Shown piece by piece: positions 28,101-37,572 of a stretch of 64,000 nt of DNA. Position 1 is the stretch's first letter, and every line of letters starts with the position of its first letter. Under the pieces are notes generated by a model that saw only the letters and a list, made by a program, of their open reading frames with translations, was not told the DNA's origin and ran no database searches. The translations under genes and the position numbers were made by a program. Source of the stretch: Vibrio tarriae (GTDB lineage: Bacteria; Pseudomonadota; Gammaproteobacteria; Enterobacterales; Vibrionaceae); the NCBI RefSeq assembly GCF_002216685.1, contig NZ_CP022352.1:310001-374000 (forward strand), in the 5' to 3' direction.

Positions 28101-28659
28101 CACCATCAGGATCAATCAGGACAGATTCATCACCAATCCACCAATCAAACGAGTATGGGTTTTCGCTTTTTTGTCCCGAAGCTCGCATGACCGAAGAGAA
28201 CACAAAGTTCTGACCAGAACGGTTGATCAGGCTGGTTTTACCCGCATTTTCTAAACCCAGAACCAAATACCAAGGTAGTGCATACAAGTAGTTGTGTTTA
28301 TTTAGGCTCTGCTTCATGTTGAGCATCACCTGATTCAGTTCAACCTCTTGGCGCTGCTCATACACTTTGATCGGATCTTGGCGCAGTTGCTCTTCGCGCT
28401 TTTGTTCCGATTTGAAGGCTTGCAACTTACGCCACTGCCAAATGCCCCACACGGCTAAACAGCCGAGAGTAAACAGACTGCTTGCCACAACTCGAGCCAT
28501 GATCGACTCCAGCGGTTTATAGCCAGCCACTTCCAACCAAGGGCCTGCCCACCAAATGGCAACGTTCAGCAAAATGAACGTAGTGAATAGCAAAATGGGA
28601 AGTGCTGCCACCACCGTGGGTTTAAGCCGCCTTACTATTCCAACAATGAATTTCCACAT
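25114..28659 (-). CDS. tssM: T6SS membrane complex protein TssM (VasK, IcmF family)
   Basis: Inner-membrane protein of 1181 residues that spans the periplasm and joins TssL to the lipoprotein TssJ. Two N-terminal membrane helices (about 13-33 and 47-68) are followed by a cytoplasmic NTPase-like domain with Walker A GLENAGKTS near residue 138. A third membrane helix near 455 (LSFVACSVATLLLAGTW) precedes a large periplasmic region with the IcmF-related and DUF1215-type domains. It is called VasK in V. cholerae and is essential for secretion there. Fifteen bases separate it from the tssA-like gene. Confidence 0.95.
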   Translation of the reverse strand: MWKFIVGIVRRLKPTVVAALPILLFTTFILLNVAIWWAGPWLEVAGYKPLESIMARVVASSLFTLGCLAVWGIWQWRKLQAFKSEQKREEQLRQDPIKVYEQRQEVELNQVMLNMKQSLNKHNYLYALPWYLVLGLENAGKTSLINRSGQNFVFSSVMRASGQKSENPYSFDWWIGDESVLIDPDGELLTQGNRSEENDGALERRLWLHFVDWLDRTRSRRPLNGIVLALDVAHLATATASERKAYANLLRTRLRELMETLSTRLPVYIALTKLDLLHGFEPFFKHYTKSQREEVLGFTFSMDSVDNLDSWLEEFASEYTQFVSRVNGMLPHAVAAPMTLEERNAIYSFTRQLSGLKEILQQFFQEALASDQFSTSALVRGAYFTSVYQQGVPTNAFDDAASRRYGLSHAINTAQRAKNSTVYFTQKLFTHIIYPEAGLASDNFRVAKNKRRLMGLSFVACSVATLLLAGTWHRNYLNNVQHADTVLTKVNQYKEQFPTSRSLASQREVLDPLNKIREATLEFGFFRDKPQYISDFGLYQGHTIGPKVEETYLNLLETRFLPLLMADTIVALNQAETDEEKLAVLRVYRMLVDKSGRYQDYVMDYFAKYWQKSFSGQRQIQEELLGHLDYAMRHTDLTAERLNGDKGAEQVMRPYDKVIARAQVELGSMPNDQRVYRNLKLSAQTVLGPSVNLRSLIGPVFDVVFEERVLNSSSLFIPQMLTKRGFDDYFMPQSESVSELALIDSWVLGQSKTAQFSEADKQALREKIRDLYVADYTNTWRAALNEIDVKYFNDINDAVMVLENITSNLEPMQRLLRTLDDNTQLYSALPKDESALKELLKSPKYKVASMIETPFADLNGMLKPVGSKPAYMTEVLASVDELKSYLKSIQDAPDVGMAALDATKARVKLVNADPIYTLKRISSGLPKPLDSMMAKLADESWYVVKQEAIKHLEVRWTEDVYKTFQSKLAGRYPFNPASNKDVALADFEAFFAPNGTLDNFYNQQLKMFIDENISVASDDSAQSIIRKEVLDQIKQAQKIREAFFNRKGILDVSFSVEPLSLSNNKRRSVLNVDGQFLAYSHGPRENVELIWPNTLRDSVVSKVTLIPTQTNMSPRSLQIQGPWAFFRLLDQGDVVSASQTSVDFKFIVDGGEMIYRINAEADANPFTERLFKSFKLSKTLY

Positions 28660-28674
28660 GAATTGTGTCCTTGT

Positions 28675-30084
28675 TTACTCTGACGTTGTATATCTTTGAA
28701 TTTGTTCCACTAAACTCGGCTCCCACTCAGGAACAGACAGCGTCGTTACCTGATTGAGCAGAGTTTGATACTGTTCACCAGCCATCGCATCGAGATGATT
28801 TGCCCGCAGCAGATCCGCCGATAGCAATCGCCAGTAAAATTTGTCTCGCGGCTCCACCGCACTGACCAAGCCATCATTGAGCATGGAAAGTGCCACCGCG
28901 ATTCCGCCTTCTTTGGCCAGTTGAAACGCCTCTTTACGCTTCTCTTGCCAATCTCCGCCGACCGATTGCCCCGCAGCACCTTGGCTCTGACCTACGCTCG
29001 CCAGCCACTCTTTGACCGAATCGCTGACAAACGGCTCTCCGCCTTTGAATTTGAGCTCAAGCAGCGAAGGCAAACGACGTAAAAACTGTTGTGTTTCTTC
29101 GGCAATCGCCTGACACCAATCACTTTTTCCCAGTTGCTGGGCAATGGTGTAACTCATCCACTGTCCTTCAAACCAATAAGGAGCCATGGTTAAGCTCTGT
29201 TCGACTTTGCGCCACAAGGCTAAATCGGGGTGACGGAGTTGATCTTGGTAATCCTTGACGCGATCCGCCTGCATTCCACGCAGCAGTGTTTCACCATCGG
29301 GTTTATGATCGGGCAATGAGGTAATGCTGCCCCACACCGCAAAGCGGCGCAGACGAATCGAAAGAGCGATACCAAACTCTTGTTCGGCAAGAAAATCGGC
29401 CACTTTGAGTAGGGTTTGTTTCGCTGCTTTGTCACTCGAATGATCCACCACCATGCTCGCCGCAGGAGAAGGCGTTGCAGCACTTGGTGTTTCACGCTCC
29501 GCGCTGCTTTGCGCCGTCACTTGCTGGCGCTGCTCTGCGCGTTTGATCTCCGCGGTAATTCGCACCACCACAGACTCCACCAACTCAGAAGAGAGCCCTT
29601 GTTTCTCAACGGCTTGTTGCCACTCTTCAACCGCCGCTTGCAGCGCTTGGCGATCCGCTTCATCCAGATGATGAAAATCGAACTTTTCGATCACCGTTGT
29701 AAAACGTTGCGCCATCTGGCTGAAAAATTTACGTCGCGGCAGATTGCCACGCGCGCCCGGCGCTGGGTAACTGTCGTTCCAATATTGATTGAGGAACTCA
29801 CTCATCACCGCAAACGAGGTAATAAGGCGCGTCGGGGTAACTTGGTTATGCAGACACTGCAGCAGGTAAACCAAAAGCTTGATGTCTTTACTCTGTTCAC
29901 CAAGCAGTTTGAGTGTGCTGTGCTCCACTTCATCCCACTGCACTGAAGCGTGAGATAGAGAACCCACTTTCATCATCTGATCTTCAATAAAATCAAACAG
30001 TGGGTGATCGACTAGCCGCTCTCCGACAGGATTGCTACTGCTGATCGGTTTGGCCACACACTGACGGTATTCAGTCATTTCCAT
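28675..30084 (-). CDS. tssA: T6SS protein TssA (VasJ)
   Basis: Protein of 469 residues with the ImpA N-terminal domain (about 10-150; PGARGNLPRRKFFSQMAQRF) and a helical C-terminal region. TssA proteins bind the baseplate and membrane complex and follow the distal end of the growing sheath. The start at 30084 has GGAG five bases upstream. It lies between the TagO-like gene and tssM, as in V. cholerae. Confidence 0.9.
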   Translation of the reverse strand: MEMTEYRQCVAKPISSSNPVGERLVDHPLFDFIEDQMMKVGSLSHASVQWDEVEHSTLKLLGEQSKDIKLLVYLLQCLHNQVTPTRLITSFAVMSEFLNQYWNDSYPAPGARGNLPRRKFFSQMAQRFTTVIEKFDFHHLDEADRQALQAAVEEWQQAVEKQGLSSELVESVVVRITAEIKRAEQRQQVTAQSSAERETPSAATPSPAASMVVDHSSDKAAKQTLLKVADFLAEQEFGIALSIRLRRFAVWGSITSLPDHKPDGETLLRGMQADRVKDYQDQLRHPDLALWRKVEQSLTMAPYWFEGQWMSYTIAQQLGKSDWCQAIAEETQQFLRRLPSLLELKFKGGEPFVSDSVKEWLASVGQSQGAAGQSVGGDWQEKRKEAFQLAKEGGIAVALSMLNDGLVSAVEPRDKFYWRLLSADLLRANHLDAMAGEQYQTLLNQVTTLSVPEWEPSLVEQIQRYTTSE

Positions 30085-30093
30085 ACGGGCTCC

Positions 30094-30750
30094 TTACCAA
30101 CCACAGCGTTCGCGCAAAGCATCAAGGGCTTGATTGACACCTCGAGTATCAAACTGCAACCCGTCAGCAAACGGCGCATTAGAGCGCAGCAACAGGCGAG
30201 GCTCACTGGCGGCCAATTTCATCATTTCGATCGCAGGCATGCCGCGAGCCGAGGAAAACAGTACGCCGTGATCGTCACTGCGCCAGAACTGTGTCTCTTG
30301 TCGGATAGAGACTTGAATCCGTGCATCAGCCACTTCTTTCGGTAAAGCCAGCTCAATGCGGCTCAGGTTATTAATGCAACTGAGCAAGAGCACTGGCGGA
30401 GATGTTTCCCCTGAGCTGCGATTTTGCGCAGGCAAAGCAATCCAAGCGCTGCTGCCCCGCCCTTCACCTTGCGTGCCTAATACCCAACCCGCTTCGGACT
30501 GCGACTCAGACAATGCCGCCATGGCGCGTTGCCACTCTGCGGGATAAGGATTGGACGGTGCGATAGCCACTTGCTCAAGGGGCGTGGCAAAGACACGGTC
30601 AAAACAGGCCAAACGCTCTAAACGCGCAGGTATCTCGCGGCACAGCTCAGCTTGCTCAACCTGTGATCCCGACGCTTGCGATGCCGCTAAAACATGCGCA
30701 AAGCCCGCGCAACCCAAGATCAAACTGGCCATTAAAACGGTAATTCTCAT
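30094..30750 (-). CDS. vasI: T6SS-associated exported protein (VasI / TagO-like)
   Basis: Exported protein of 218 residues; the ATG at 30750 overlaps the vasH stop as ATGA. The signal peptide ends near HVLA|ASQASG. The mature protein has two early cysteines (ELCREIPARLERLACFDRVF), a pattern I associate with the VasI/TagO family, and two near the end. These proteins occur only with T6SS clusters and their role is not firmly established. Confidence 0.85.
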   Translation of the reverse strand: MRITVLMASLILGCAGFAHVLAASQASGSQVEQAELCREIPARLERLACFDRVFATPLEQVAIAPSNPYPAEWQRAMAALSESQSEAGWVLGTQGEGRGSSAWIALPAQNRSSGETSPPVLLLSCINNLSRIELALPKEVADARIQVSIRQETQFWRSDDHGVLFSSARGMPAIEMMKLAASEPRLLLRSNAPFADGLQFDTRGVNQALDALRERCGW

Positions 30751-32339
30751 GGGGTTTTGATCTCCAATTTCAGGCACTTGTAGGCTAAGGTACGCTTAGG
30801 GATACCGAGACTTTTCGCCGCTTTCGCGCGATCGCCAGCAAAGCGGTTCAAACGCTCACTGATGATCAACGCTTCAAACTGACTGACCGCCTGTTTCAAA
30901 TCATGGATAACCGCAAAATTCGGTTCTCCAGCCAACGCAACCGAGGGTTCAAGATCCACGTTCTCAGTTTCGACGGAAACGGCTACCGGCGTCGCCTCAG
31001 GCGCAAGACAGGGTAGGGTTTGTAAACGATGGGCAAAGCAACTAGCTTCCACCTGCGTACCATCTGCTGTTTGCGCGCAGCCAAACTCAATCAAATGTTT
31101 CAGCTCACGCACATTTCCCGGGAAGTCGTACTGCTTAAGGCAGTCGATGGCTCGATAGTTCAAACCACGAATGCGCGTGTTATGTTGCAAGTTGAACACG
31201 CGCACAAAGTGCTCACTGAGCAGCTCAATATCTTCCAAGCGTGCCGCCAGACGCGGCAAGGTGATCGGATACTGGAATAGACGGTAATAGAGATCTTGGC
31301 GAAATTCTTTTTTGCGTACTTGATCCAGCAGATTGACGTGTGTGGCCGATACCAGACGGAAATCGGAACTGAGCTCCTGCTTACCACCGAGCGGTCGGAA
31401 AGTACGCGATTCAAGCACACGCAATAATTTGGCTTGTAAGGTGAGCGGCATATCGCCGATCTCATCCAAAAATAGCGTGCCACCATTCGCTTGTGCGATA
31501 AGTCCCTGTTTATCGCTGTCCGCTCCAGAAAATGCCCCTTTGCAGTAACCAAACAGTTCACTTTCCAGTAGATGCTCAGGGATCGCCGCACAGTTGATCG
31601 CAACAAACGGCGCAGACTTACGTGACGAAAGTTCATGCACGGCCGCGGCGACTAACTCTTTACCCGTGCCAGTTTCACCTTGCACCATGACCGAGAGCTG
31701 AGAGTTGGCGGCAGAGACAATCTGCTCACGCAGCTTTTGCATCGCAGCGCTTTCACCAATCAAAGTACGCGATAATGCATTGGCCAGTGAGCGCTGCGCC
31801 GAGTCGCGTTCAATATCCGTCAGCGATTGTTTCAGCTCCAAGCGGCGCTGCTCTTCACGTTCCATATCGTTGAGCAGTGACCATTGCTGGGAAAAAACCT
31901 CGATAAACTTCAAAAAGTCCGCGTTTTCAAAAGCGCTCACGATACCGTGACTCTCGCCCATCAACAGCAAGATCGAGTGTACTTGGCGAGTATCCATCGG
32001 CAGGGGTTGGATCCATACCGAATCAAACATCCCCACACGAGAGGTTAACTGGCTAAAAATGCGATTGGATTGCCAAAATACCAACTCTTCCGCAGTCAAA
32101 TGCATCGCATTCGATGACTGCAAAACATGGGCAAAAGGCACATCAAAATCCGTCACTGACCACGCGAACTGACGCTGTGGATCATGAGGCACAAGTAAAC
32201 GCCCATCCGACGATGGCAACAACAAAAGGCTATCACTCAGATCTAAGCCTTGAGTCAGCAGATCAACAAATTGCAGCGCAAGCTGGTGGGACTTCCTTAC
32301 TCCCACCAATTGGGTTGCAAACGCCAGCCATTGACTCAT
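30747..32339 (-). CDS. vasH: Sigma-54-dependent T6SS activator VasH
   Basis: Cytoplasmic activator of 530 residues. A GAF-like N-terminal domain is followed by an AAA+ domain with Walker A GETGTGKE (about 219-226) and Walker B TLFLDEIGD, and a Fis-type DNA-binding C-terminus (DRAKAAKSLGIPKRTLAYKC). The loop that contacts sigma-54 reads GAFSGA (about 267-272) rather than GAFTGA. In V. cholerae VasH activates hcp and the auxiliary clusters with sigma-54. It starts 2 bases after clpV. Confidence 0.95.
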   Translation of the reverse strand: MSQWLAFATQLVGVRKSHQLALQFVDLLTQGLDLSDSLLLLPSSDGRLLVPHDPQRQFAWSVTDFDVPFAHVLQSSNAMHLTAEELVFWQSNRIFSQLTSRVGMFDSVWIQPLPMDTRQVHSILLLMGESHGIVSAFENADFLKFIEVFSQQWSLLNDMEREEQRRLELKQSLTDIERDSAQRSLANALSRTLIGESAAMQKLREQIVSAANSQLSVMVQGETGTGKELVAAAVHELSSRKSAPFVAINCAAIPEHLLESELFGYCKGAFSGADSDKQGLIAQANGGTLFLDEIGDMPLTLQAKLLRVLESRTFRPLGGKQELSSDFRLVSATHVNLLDQVRKKEFRQDLYYRLFQYPITLPRLAARLEDIELLSEHFVRVFNLQHNTRIRGLNYRAIDCLKQYDFPGNVRELKHLIEFGCAQTADGTQVEASCFAHRLQTLPCLAPEATPVAVSVETENVDLEPSVALAGEPNFAVIHDLKQAVSQFEALIISERLNRFAGDRAKAAKSLGIPKRTLAYKCLKLEIKTP

Positions 32340-32341
32340 GG

Positions 32342-34951
32342 TTACGCTACCTCTCCGATAAATTCACCCGCTTCTGCCGCTAAACGAATGCGCTCAACGG
32401 GCGCTCTTTCGGCGAGTTTATTCAGCAGCGCCAATGAAACGGGCGGCAGCAATTGCCCTTCAATGATCGCCTCCAGCATACGCGCACCGTTTTCGCTGCG
32501 TGTCGCACGGCTTAAGATTTCGTCAATTAAGCTCTCTTCAATCACCACTTCTGCGTTGTAACGTGTCTTGAACAGTTTCTCGAGACGAGCCAGCTTGCCG
32601 CGAACAATCTGTGCCAACACTTCTTTACCCAGTGGTAAGTAAGGGATCACTTCCATACGCGCCAGCAGAGCAGGTTTAAAGAAAGCGGCCAATTCAGGGT
32701 AAAGCGCTTCATCAAGCTTGGCGGGCTCATCGGCATAATCGACTATGGTTTGGTAGCCTAAGTTCGATGTCAGGAAGAACACAATGTTTTGGCAGTCGAT
32801 GACACGACCTTCACCATCGGCGATTTCGCCTTTATCAAAGCCTTGGTAGAAGATATTTAAAACTTCTGGATGGGCTTTTTCGACTTCATCAAGCAGAACC
32901 ACCGAATAAGGCATCTTACGGATAGCCTCCGTCAGCACACCACCTTCACCGTAACCAACATAACCCGGAGGTGAACCAATCAGGCGGGAAACGGTGTGTT
33001 TCTCTTGGTATTCCGACATGTTGATGGTGGTGAGGAACTGTTTACCACCGTAAAGCTGCTCTGCTAGTTGCACTACCGTTTCGGTTTTACCTACACCGCT
33101 TGGCCCCACCAGCAGGAATGCCCCTTTCGGACGTCCCGGACGACGCAGATCGGCACGCGCTGTCAGTAAATGACGATGGATACGTTCGATGGCCGTTTCT
33201 TGGCCTTTGATCGCTTGGCCTAAAATCGAGGTCAAATGGGTGATTTTATGCAGCTCATCGGTGTTCATCTGATCAACAGGCACGCCCGTCCAATCGGCGA
33301 TCACTTCAGCAATCTGATCCGCATCGACTTGCGGGTGCATCAAACGCTCAGCATGATCAATCGCATCGAGTGCTTGATACTGCTCTTGCAGCGCCGTACG
33401 CACCACCAATAAATGGTCGGGATCTTGCTCTTGCGCTTGGCTTAACTCCATCAGCTCAGCACGCAGTGCGATGATCGACTCCACCAAGCTTTTTTGCTGC
33501 TGCCAACTCTGTGTCAACGCGGCTTTTTCCGCTTCATCGGCCAACTCTTGATTACGCAGAACATCAAGGCGCTCGCTATCGACCTCTTGGCCAAGGAATT
33601 GCGCCCGCTCTAGCATATCAATTTCGAGTTGACGCTGATGGCACAAGGTTTCAAGTAGCGCTAAACGCTTAGGTGGCGTGGTCATATTGATCGCAATCCG
33701 CGCACAAGCGGTATCCAGCACATCAATCGCTTTATCGGGCAGTTGACGACCTGAGATGTAACGCGCTGACAGTTCAGCGGCAGCTTTTAGTGCATCATCA
33801 GTGATGAGTACGTTGTGTGCCTTTTCATAGACACTGTTAAGACCGCGCAGAATATCGACGGCTTGATCGATCGTTGGTTCATCGAGTTTGACCAGTTGGA
33901 AACGGCGCGTCAGCGCGGGATCTTTTTCAAAATACTTTTTGTACTCTTTCCACGTCGTCGCCGCCACTGTGCTTAACTCACCACGCGCCAGCGCAGGCTT
34001 GAGCAAGTTTGCCGCATCACTGCCCCCTTCTTGGTTACCAGAACCAATTAAGGTGTGCGCTTCATCGATGAATAAAATGATCGGTTTAGGCGATTGCTTA
34101 ATCGCATCAATCACCCCTTTTAGGCGCTTTTCGAACTCGCCTTTCACCGATGCACCCGCTTGCAAGCGACCAAGATCCAACGAATAGAGTTCTACATTTT
34201 GCAGTTGGGTGGGCACTTTGCCAGCCACCACACGCAGCGCCAAACCTTCAATCATGGCACTTTTACCAACACCTGCTTCCCCCACCACAATCGGGTTGTT
34301 TTTGCGGCGACGGCACAGAATATCCACCATCAAGTTGAGTTCATTTTCACGGCTCAGGACAGGATCAAGCTCACCGTTACGGGCTTGCTCAGTCACATTC
34401 GTGCAAAAGCGTCCGAGTGGTGTTTCTGCGGCGGCTTGCAGTGGATTGGCCGCGTTTTTCTCTGTTTTAGCCACTGCGGTTTCTGCAGAATCACTTAAGA
34501 TCATCGCAAAGTGTTTTTTGAGGTTTTCGCGGTTGATGCCTTCAAACAAGCTGATCAATTTGAACGACAGATAACGGTCTGCACGGGTGAGCGCGGCTAA
34601 GAAAATCGCCCCTGAACGCAGCTCAGCCTGCTCTAACTCGGTACTGGAAAGCAGCCAAGCTTCTTGCAGTAACTCGACCAGCAGTGGCGAAAACGCTGGA
34701 TAGGTATCCAAGACCTGTTCACGGCTATAGGTTGAGGCGATGGCCTGTTTCACCTGATCGACTTCCAGCCCCGCTTGCTTGAGTACGAGACGCACATCAG
34801 AGAGGGGATTATCCAGTAACACATCCAGATAATGTTCTAGAGTGACTTCAGGGTGTTGGCGCTCAATACAGAGAGAGGCCGCTTGCTCCAGAGCCAATTT
34901 GCTTTGTGCATTCAGTTTTGCAATAAGAGTGGGTAATTCAATACGGATCAC
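32342..34951 (-). CDS. clpV: T6SS sheath-recycling ATPase ClpV (TssH)
   Basis: AAA+ unfoldase of 869 residues that disassembles contracted TssB/TssC sheath. It has an N-terminal double-Clp repeat domain, a first ATPase domain with GEAGVGKS (about 225-232) and LFIDEAHTLIG, a ClpB-type middle domain (about 400-520), and a second ATPase domain with GPSGVGKTE (about 612-620) and LLDEVEKAHPEV. The start is GTG at 34951 behind an AGGTGG-type site. It is followed closely by vasH. Confidence 0.96.
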   Translation of the reverse strand: MIRIELPTLIAKLNAQSKLALEQAASLCIERQHPEVTLEHYLDVLLDNPLSDVRLVLKQAGLEVDQVKQAIASTYSREQVLDTYPAFSPLLVELLQEAWLLSSTELEQAELRSGAIFLAALTRADRYLSFKLISLFEGINRENLKKHFAMILSDSAETAVAKTEKNAANPLQAAAETPLGRFCTNVTEQARNGELDPVLSRENELNLMVDILCRRRKNNPIVVGEAGVGKSAMIEGLALRVVAGKVPTQLQNVELYSLDLGRLQAGASVKGEFEKRLKGVIDAIKQSPKPIILFIDEAHTLIGSGNQEGGSDAANLLKPALARGELSTVAATTWKEYKKYFEKDPALTRRFQLVKLDEPTIDQAVDILRGLNSVYEKAHNVLITDDALKAAAELSARYISGRQLPDKAIDVLDTACARIAINMTTPPKRLALLETLCHQRQLEIDMLERAQFLGQEVDSERLDVLRNQELADEAEKAALTQSWQQQKSLVESIIALRAELMELSQAQEQDPDHLLVVRTALQEQYQALDAIDHAERLMHPQVDADQIAEVIADWTGVPVDQMNTDELHKITHLTSILGQAIKGQETAIERIHRHLLTARADLRRPGRPKGAFLLVGPSGVGKTETVVQLAEQLYGGKQFLTTINMSEYQEKHTVSRLIGSPPGYVGYGEGGVLTEAIRKMPYSVVLLDEVEKAHPEVLNIFYQGFDKGEIADGEGRVIDCQNIVFFLTSNLGYQTIVDYADEPAKLDEALYPELAAFFKPALLARMEVIPYLPLGKEVLAQIVRGKLARLEKLFKTRYNAEVVIEESLIDEILSRATRSENGARMLEAIIEGQLLPPVSLALLNKLAERAPVERIRLAAEAGEFIGEVA

Positions 34952-34976
34952 AACGTACCACCTAGCCTAATTATGT

Positions 34977-35750
34977 TTAAAGTATTTGATTGAGTTGATT
35001 GAGCACATCGCTGGATTTGCTATGCAGCACATAGCTGTAGCCGAGAAATAGACCTATCCAAAGCACGATAAAGCCAGCAAACACAGACCAAACAGGCATC
35101 TGTCTGCTTAGGGTGTATTTCGCACGCACCACATGATCGGTCGGACGGGTTAAGTCTTGTGGCTCGCTCTCTTCCAAGCTGCTCAGCAGTTGATGCAGGC
35201 GGCTGATCACTTTTTCGCGCTCAGCTTGTCCCCCTTCCATCACACGGTATTTGCCTTCAAAGCCCAAAATCAGGCAGTGATAAATAAAGGCCAATAGCGC
35301 TTGGTAACGGTGTGGTTCACCCTCAAGACGGCTCAAAATCGTAAACACTTTCTCGCCACCCCACGTTTCATTATGGAAGCGTGACAGCATGGAGTGCTCG
35401 GCCCATAAACTGGACGCGCCCCACTCGGTTCCCATCACGGATTCATCCAAAAAGGCGCACAAGATGTAGCGATAGGCCATCAAAATGGCGTGTTCGTAAC
35501 CTTGCTCCGTCAACTCAATTTCAATCGCTTTGATCTCTTCAATCGTCTGACGGTATATCTGTTCAATGTTGTCGCATTCGGTGAGGGTGCGAACCCGCAG
35601 AGAAAGCCCAAACAAGGGTGTCGCGGCATCAATCAGCACATTCGGATTGTCCCCACGCAATTGGAACCAGTAGTCTTGGTCGTGGTTAATTTTTTCCACA
35701 TCGTCGAACAACAAACTGGCTAATGGCGTCTCTTTTTTACTCTGTGACAT
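34977..35750 (-). CDS. tssL: T6SS membrane complex protein TssL (VasF)
   Basis: Protein of 257 residues of the DotU/IcmH family: a helical cytoplasmic domain with a single C-terminal membrane anchor (about 217-240; PVWSVFAGFIVLWIGLFLGY). It binds TssM in the inner membrane and contacts the baseplate. The family region YILCAFLDESVMGTEWG is present. No peptidoglycan-binding extension is present. It is 2 bases from tssK. Confidence 0.94.
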   Translation of the reverse strand: MSQSKKETPLASLLFDDVEKINHDQDYWFQLRGDNPNVLIDAATPLFGLSLRVRTLTECDNIEQIYRQTIEEIKAIEIELTEQGYEHAILMAYRYILCAFLDESVMGTEWGASSLWAEHSMLSRFHNETWGGEKVFTILSRLEGEPHRYQALLAFIYHCLILGFEGKYRVMEGGQAEREKVISRLHQLLSSLEESEPQDLTRPTDHVVRAKYTLSRQMPVWSVFAGFIVLWIGLFLGYSYVLHSKSSDVLNQLNQIL

Positions 35751-35752
35751 GG

Positions 35753-37087
35753 TTAGCTCCTGATAGCCCAGAATTGCAGCTCAAGATCATCAAAAGCTGC
35801 AGCAACGTGGAACGCAAAACCGCTGGAATGAGTCAACATCGCCCATGCAGCGCTGGTTTTATCCAGTTGGTAGTAGGTGTAGCCAGCGTGGTAAGGCAAT
35901 TGGCGCGGTGCGACGGGTAATGGCGTCAATGGAATACCCGGCAGTTGCAGTGAGATGAGTTCACGAATTTTCTCAACCGATGCCACTTTGGTTTGCTGAG
36001 TAAACAGACGACGTAGCTCATCCAACGGCATGCGAGCTTTAACCGCGATGATAAACTCTGCACTCTCCATCAGTTGCGGATCATGGATTGGCGCAACCAT
36101 CAAACCGTACTTACGTTTATCCAGTTGGATAGAGACGGCGCGCGGCTCTAGCACCACGCTCAAGCTCTGACGCAAGCTGCGGATCAGCGGCTGGAAAGAG
36201 TGGCTGGGTGAATCATGGTTATAGCTTGGCAAACTGGGCGGCAGACGACTTTCGTCCGTAAAGGTAGCAAGCTCACCGCACACACACGAGAGACATTCAA
36301 ACAGACGCTCTGGGTGTAAGCTGCGCAGCTCTGCCAAATGCTTCATTTGTGGTTGCAGACGGTTTAAAGCTTGCAGCAACATAAAGTCCGAAACATCAGC
36401 AACCCCACCTTGTGCTGGAGAGCTGATCCGCTGAGCAATATTTTTCGCTCGCTCACGCATCAGGCCTGACATCTCATTAATAAAGCGGTGCAGCGCAGAG
36501 ATGCCCACAACATTCAAGTGACAAGGGATGAAATCCGGATCGAGCACCACGCTGCCATCAGGACGTTTTTCTAAAATACGGCCAATAGCAATTGAGGCAT
36601 ACGCACTGCGATCCTCTCGCTCAAGCATGAGTTGCAAACGCACAGGGGAAACATCAATCGTCGTGGTATCACCCTGCACGCTGTGGACATCACGGACTTC
36701 GAGACGACGGCTGACATAGCGCCCCGTACCACGCTCTTCTGGCCAGTTAATCTCCATCAGCGACTCACTACGTAGCGGTACGGCTAAGTAGACAATCTGG
36801 TTTGCCAATGACGCATCGGTCACTTCGAGCGCATCGGGAAGATGATCTTCTTGAGGAATACGAAAGGTGGTGCCATCGGGCATCACGCCGACCGCACGCT
36901 CAATCGCAATACGGCCAAACGAGAGGTATTCCGGGTTGAGCGACAACTCGGAAATCCCATACAAGTAACGGCTCACGGTGCTCAGGCGCTCGTCTAGGCA
37001 GTACTCCGTATATCTCTGCTGTTGCTGGAAATGTTGCGGCTTAATAAATAGCCCTTCATTCCAGATCACTCGGTTACGCGCAAACAT
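35753..37087 (-). CDS. tssK: T6SS baseplate protein TssK (VasE)
   Basis: Protein of 444 residues matching the TssK family from its first residues (MFARNRVIWNEGLFIKPQHFQQQQRY), the segment that inserts into the TssFG wedge. TssK trimers link the baseplate to the TssLM membrane complex. It lies between tssJ and tssL, as in V. cholerae. Confidence 0.95.
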   Translation of the reverse strand: MFARNRVIWNEGLFIKPQHFQQQQRYTEYCLDERLSTVSRYLYGISELSLNPEYLSFGRIAIERAVGVMPDGTTFRIPQEDHLPDALEVTDASLANQIVYLAVPLRSESLMEINWPEERGTGRYVSRRLEVRDVHSVQGDTTTIDVSPVRLQLMLEREDRSAYASIAIGRILEKRPDGSVVLDPDFIPCHLNVVGISALHRFINEMSGLMRERAKNIAQRISSPAQGGVADVSDFMLLQALNRLQPQMKHLAELRSLHPERLFECLSCVCGELATFTDESRLPPSLPSYNHDSPSHSFQPLIRSLRQSLSVVLEPRAVSIQLDKRKYGLMVAPIHDPQLMESAEFIIAVKARMPLDELRRLFTQQTKVASVEKIRELISLQLPGIPLTPLPVAPRQLPYHAGYTYYQLDKTSAAWAMLTHSSGFAFHVAAAFDDLELQFWAIRS

Positions 37088-37093
37088 CGTTTG

Positions 37094-37570
37094 TTATTCC
37101 ACCCTATCCAATTTCACATCGTAGTCTTTAAACAGCATCAGCAAGTGATACTCTCGCCCTTTATTGATCACCTTGACCGCTTTCTTCCATTCGCTGAGTT
37201 CAGGCTCGGCAAAATGAGCCATCACGCCGATGTAGTTGGTCTCCTCATCGACTTCGAAAGCGTTGACGAATTTGAACTGCCCTGGAGTCAGTACATAGTC
37301 GTAGTTTTTAACAAAGTTACTGCGCAGCGCTTTTTTATAATCGGTTTTGATCTGGTCGTAGTCGGACGACATAAACATCGAGTCATCCTTTAGCTCAAAC
37401 ACTTGAATTTCTATCGGTGACGCTTCACCCCAGATGTTTGGGTTCACTCCTTCATCGCTGACCAAGCTAAAGGTCACCTTGGTTGGCTCTTGCTCAGGCT
37501 CATACTTATCAGACGAACTGCACGCGGTCAGCACCGTCAAGGCAAACAGCATCCACAGCACTTTGTTCAC
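37094..37570 (-). CDS. tssJ: T6SS outer-membrane lipoprotein TssJ (VasD)
   Basis: Lipoprotein of 158 residues with a signal sequence and lipobox LTAC (lipidated Cys17). The mature part is a transthyretin-like fold that binds the periplasmic end of TssM. The start is GTG at 37570, two bases after the upstream gene. The late position of a conserved loop (NKGREYHLLMLFKDYDV) fits the family. Confidence 0.94.
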   Translation of the reverse strand: MNKVLWMLFALTVLTACSSSDKYEPEQEPTKVTFSLVSDEGVNPNIWGEASPIEIQVFELKDDSMFMSSDYDQIKTDYKKALRSNFVKNYDYVLTPGQFKFVNAFEVDEETNYIGVMAHFAEPELSEWKKAVKVINKGREYHLLMLFKDYDVKLDRVE

Positions 37571-37572
37571 GG

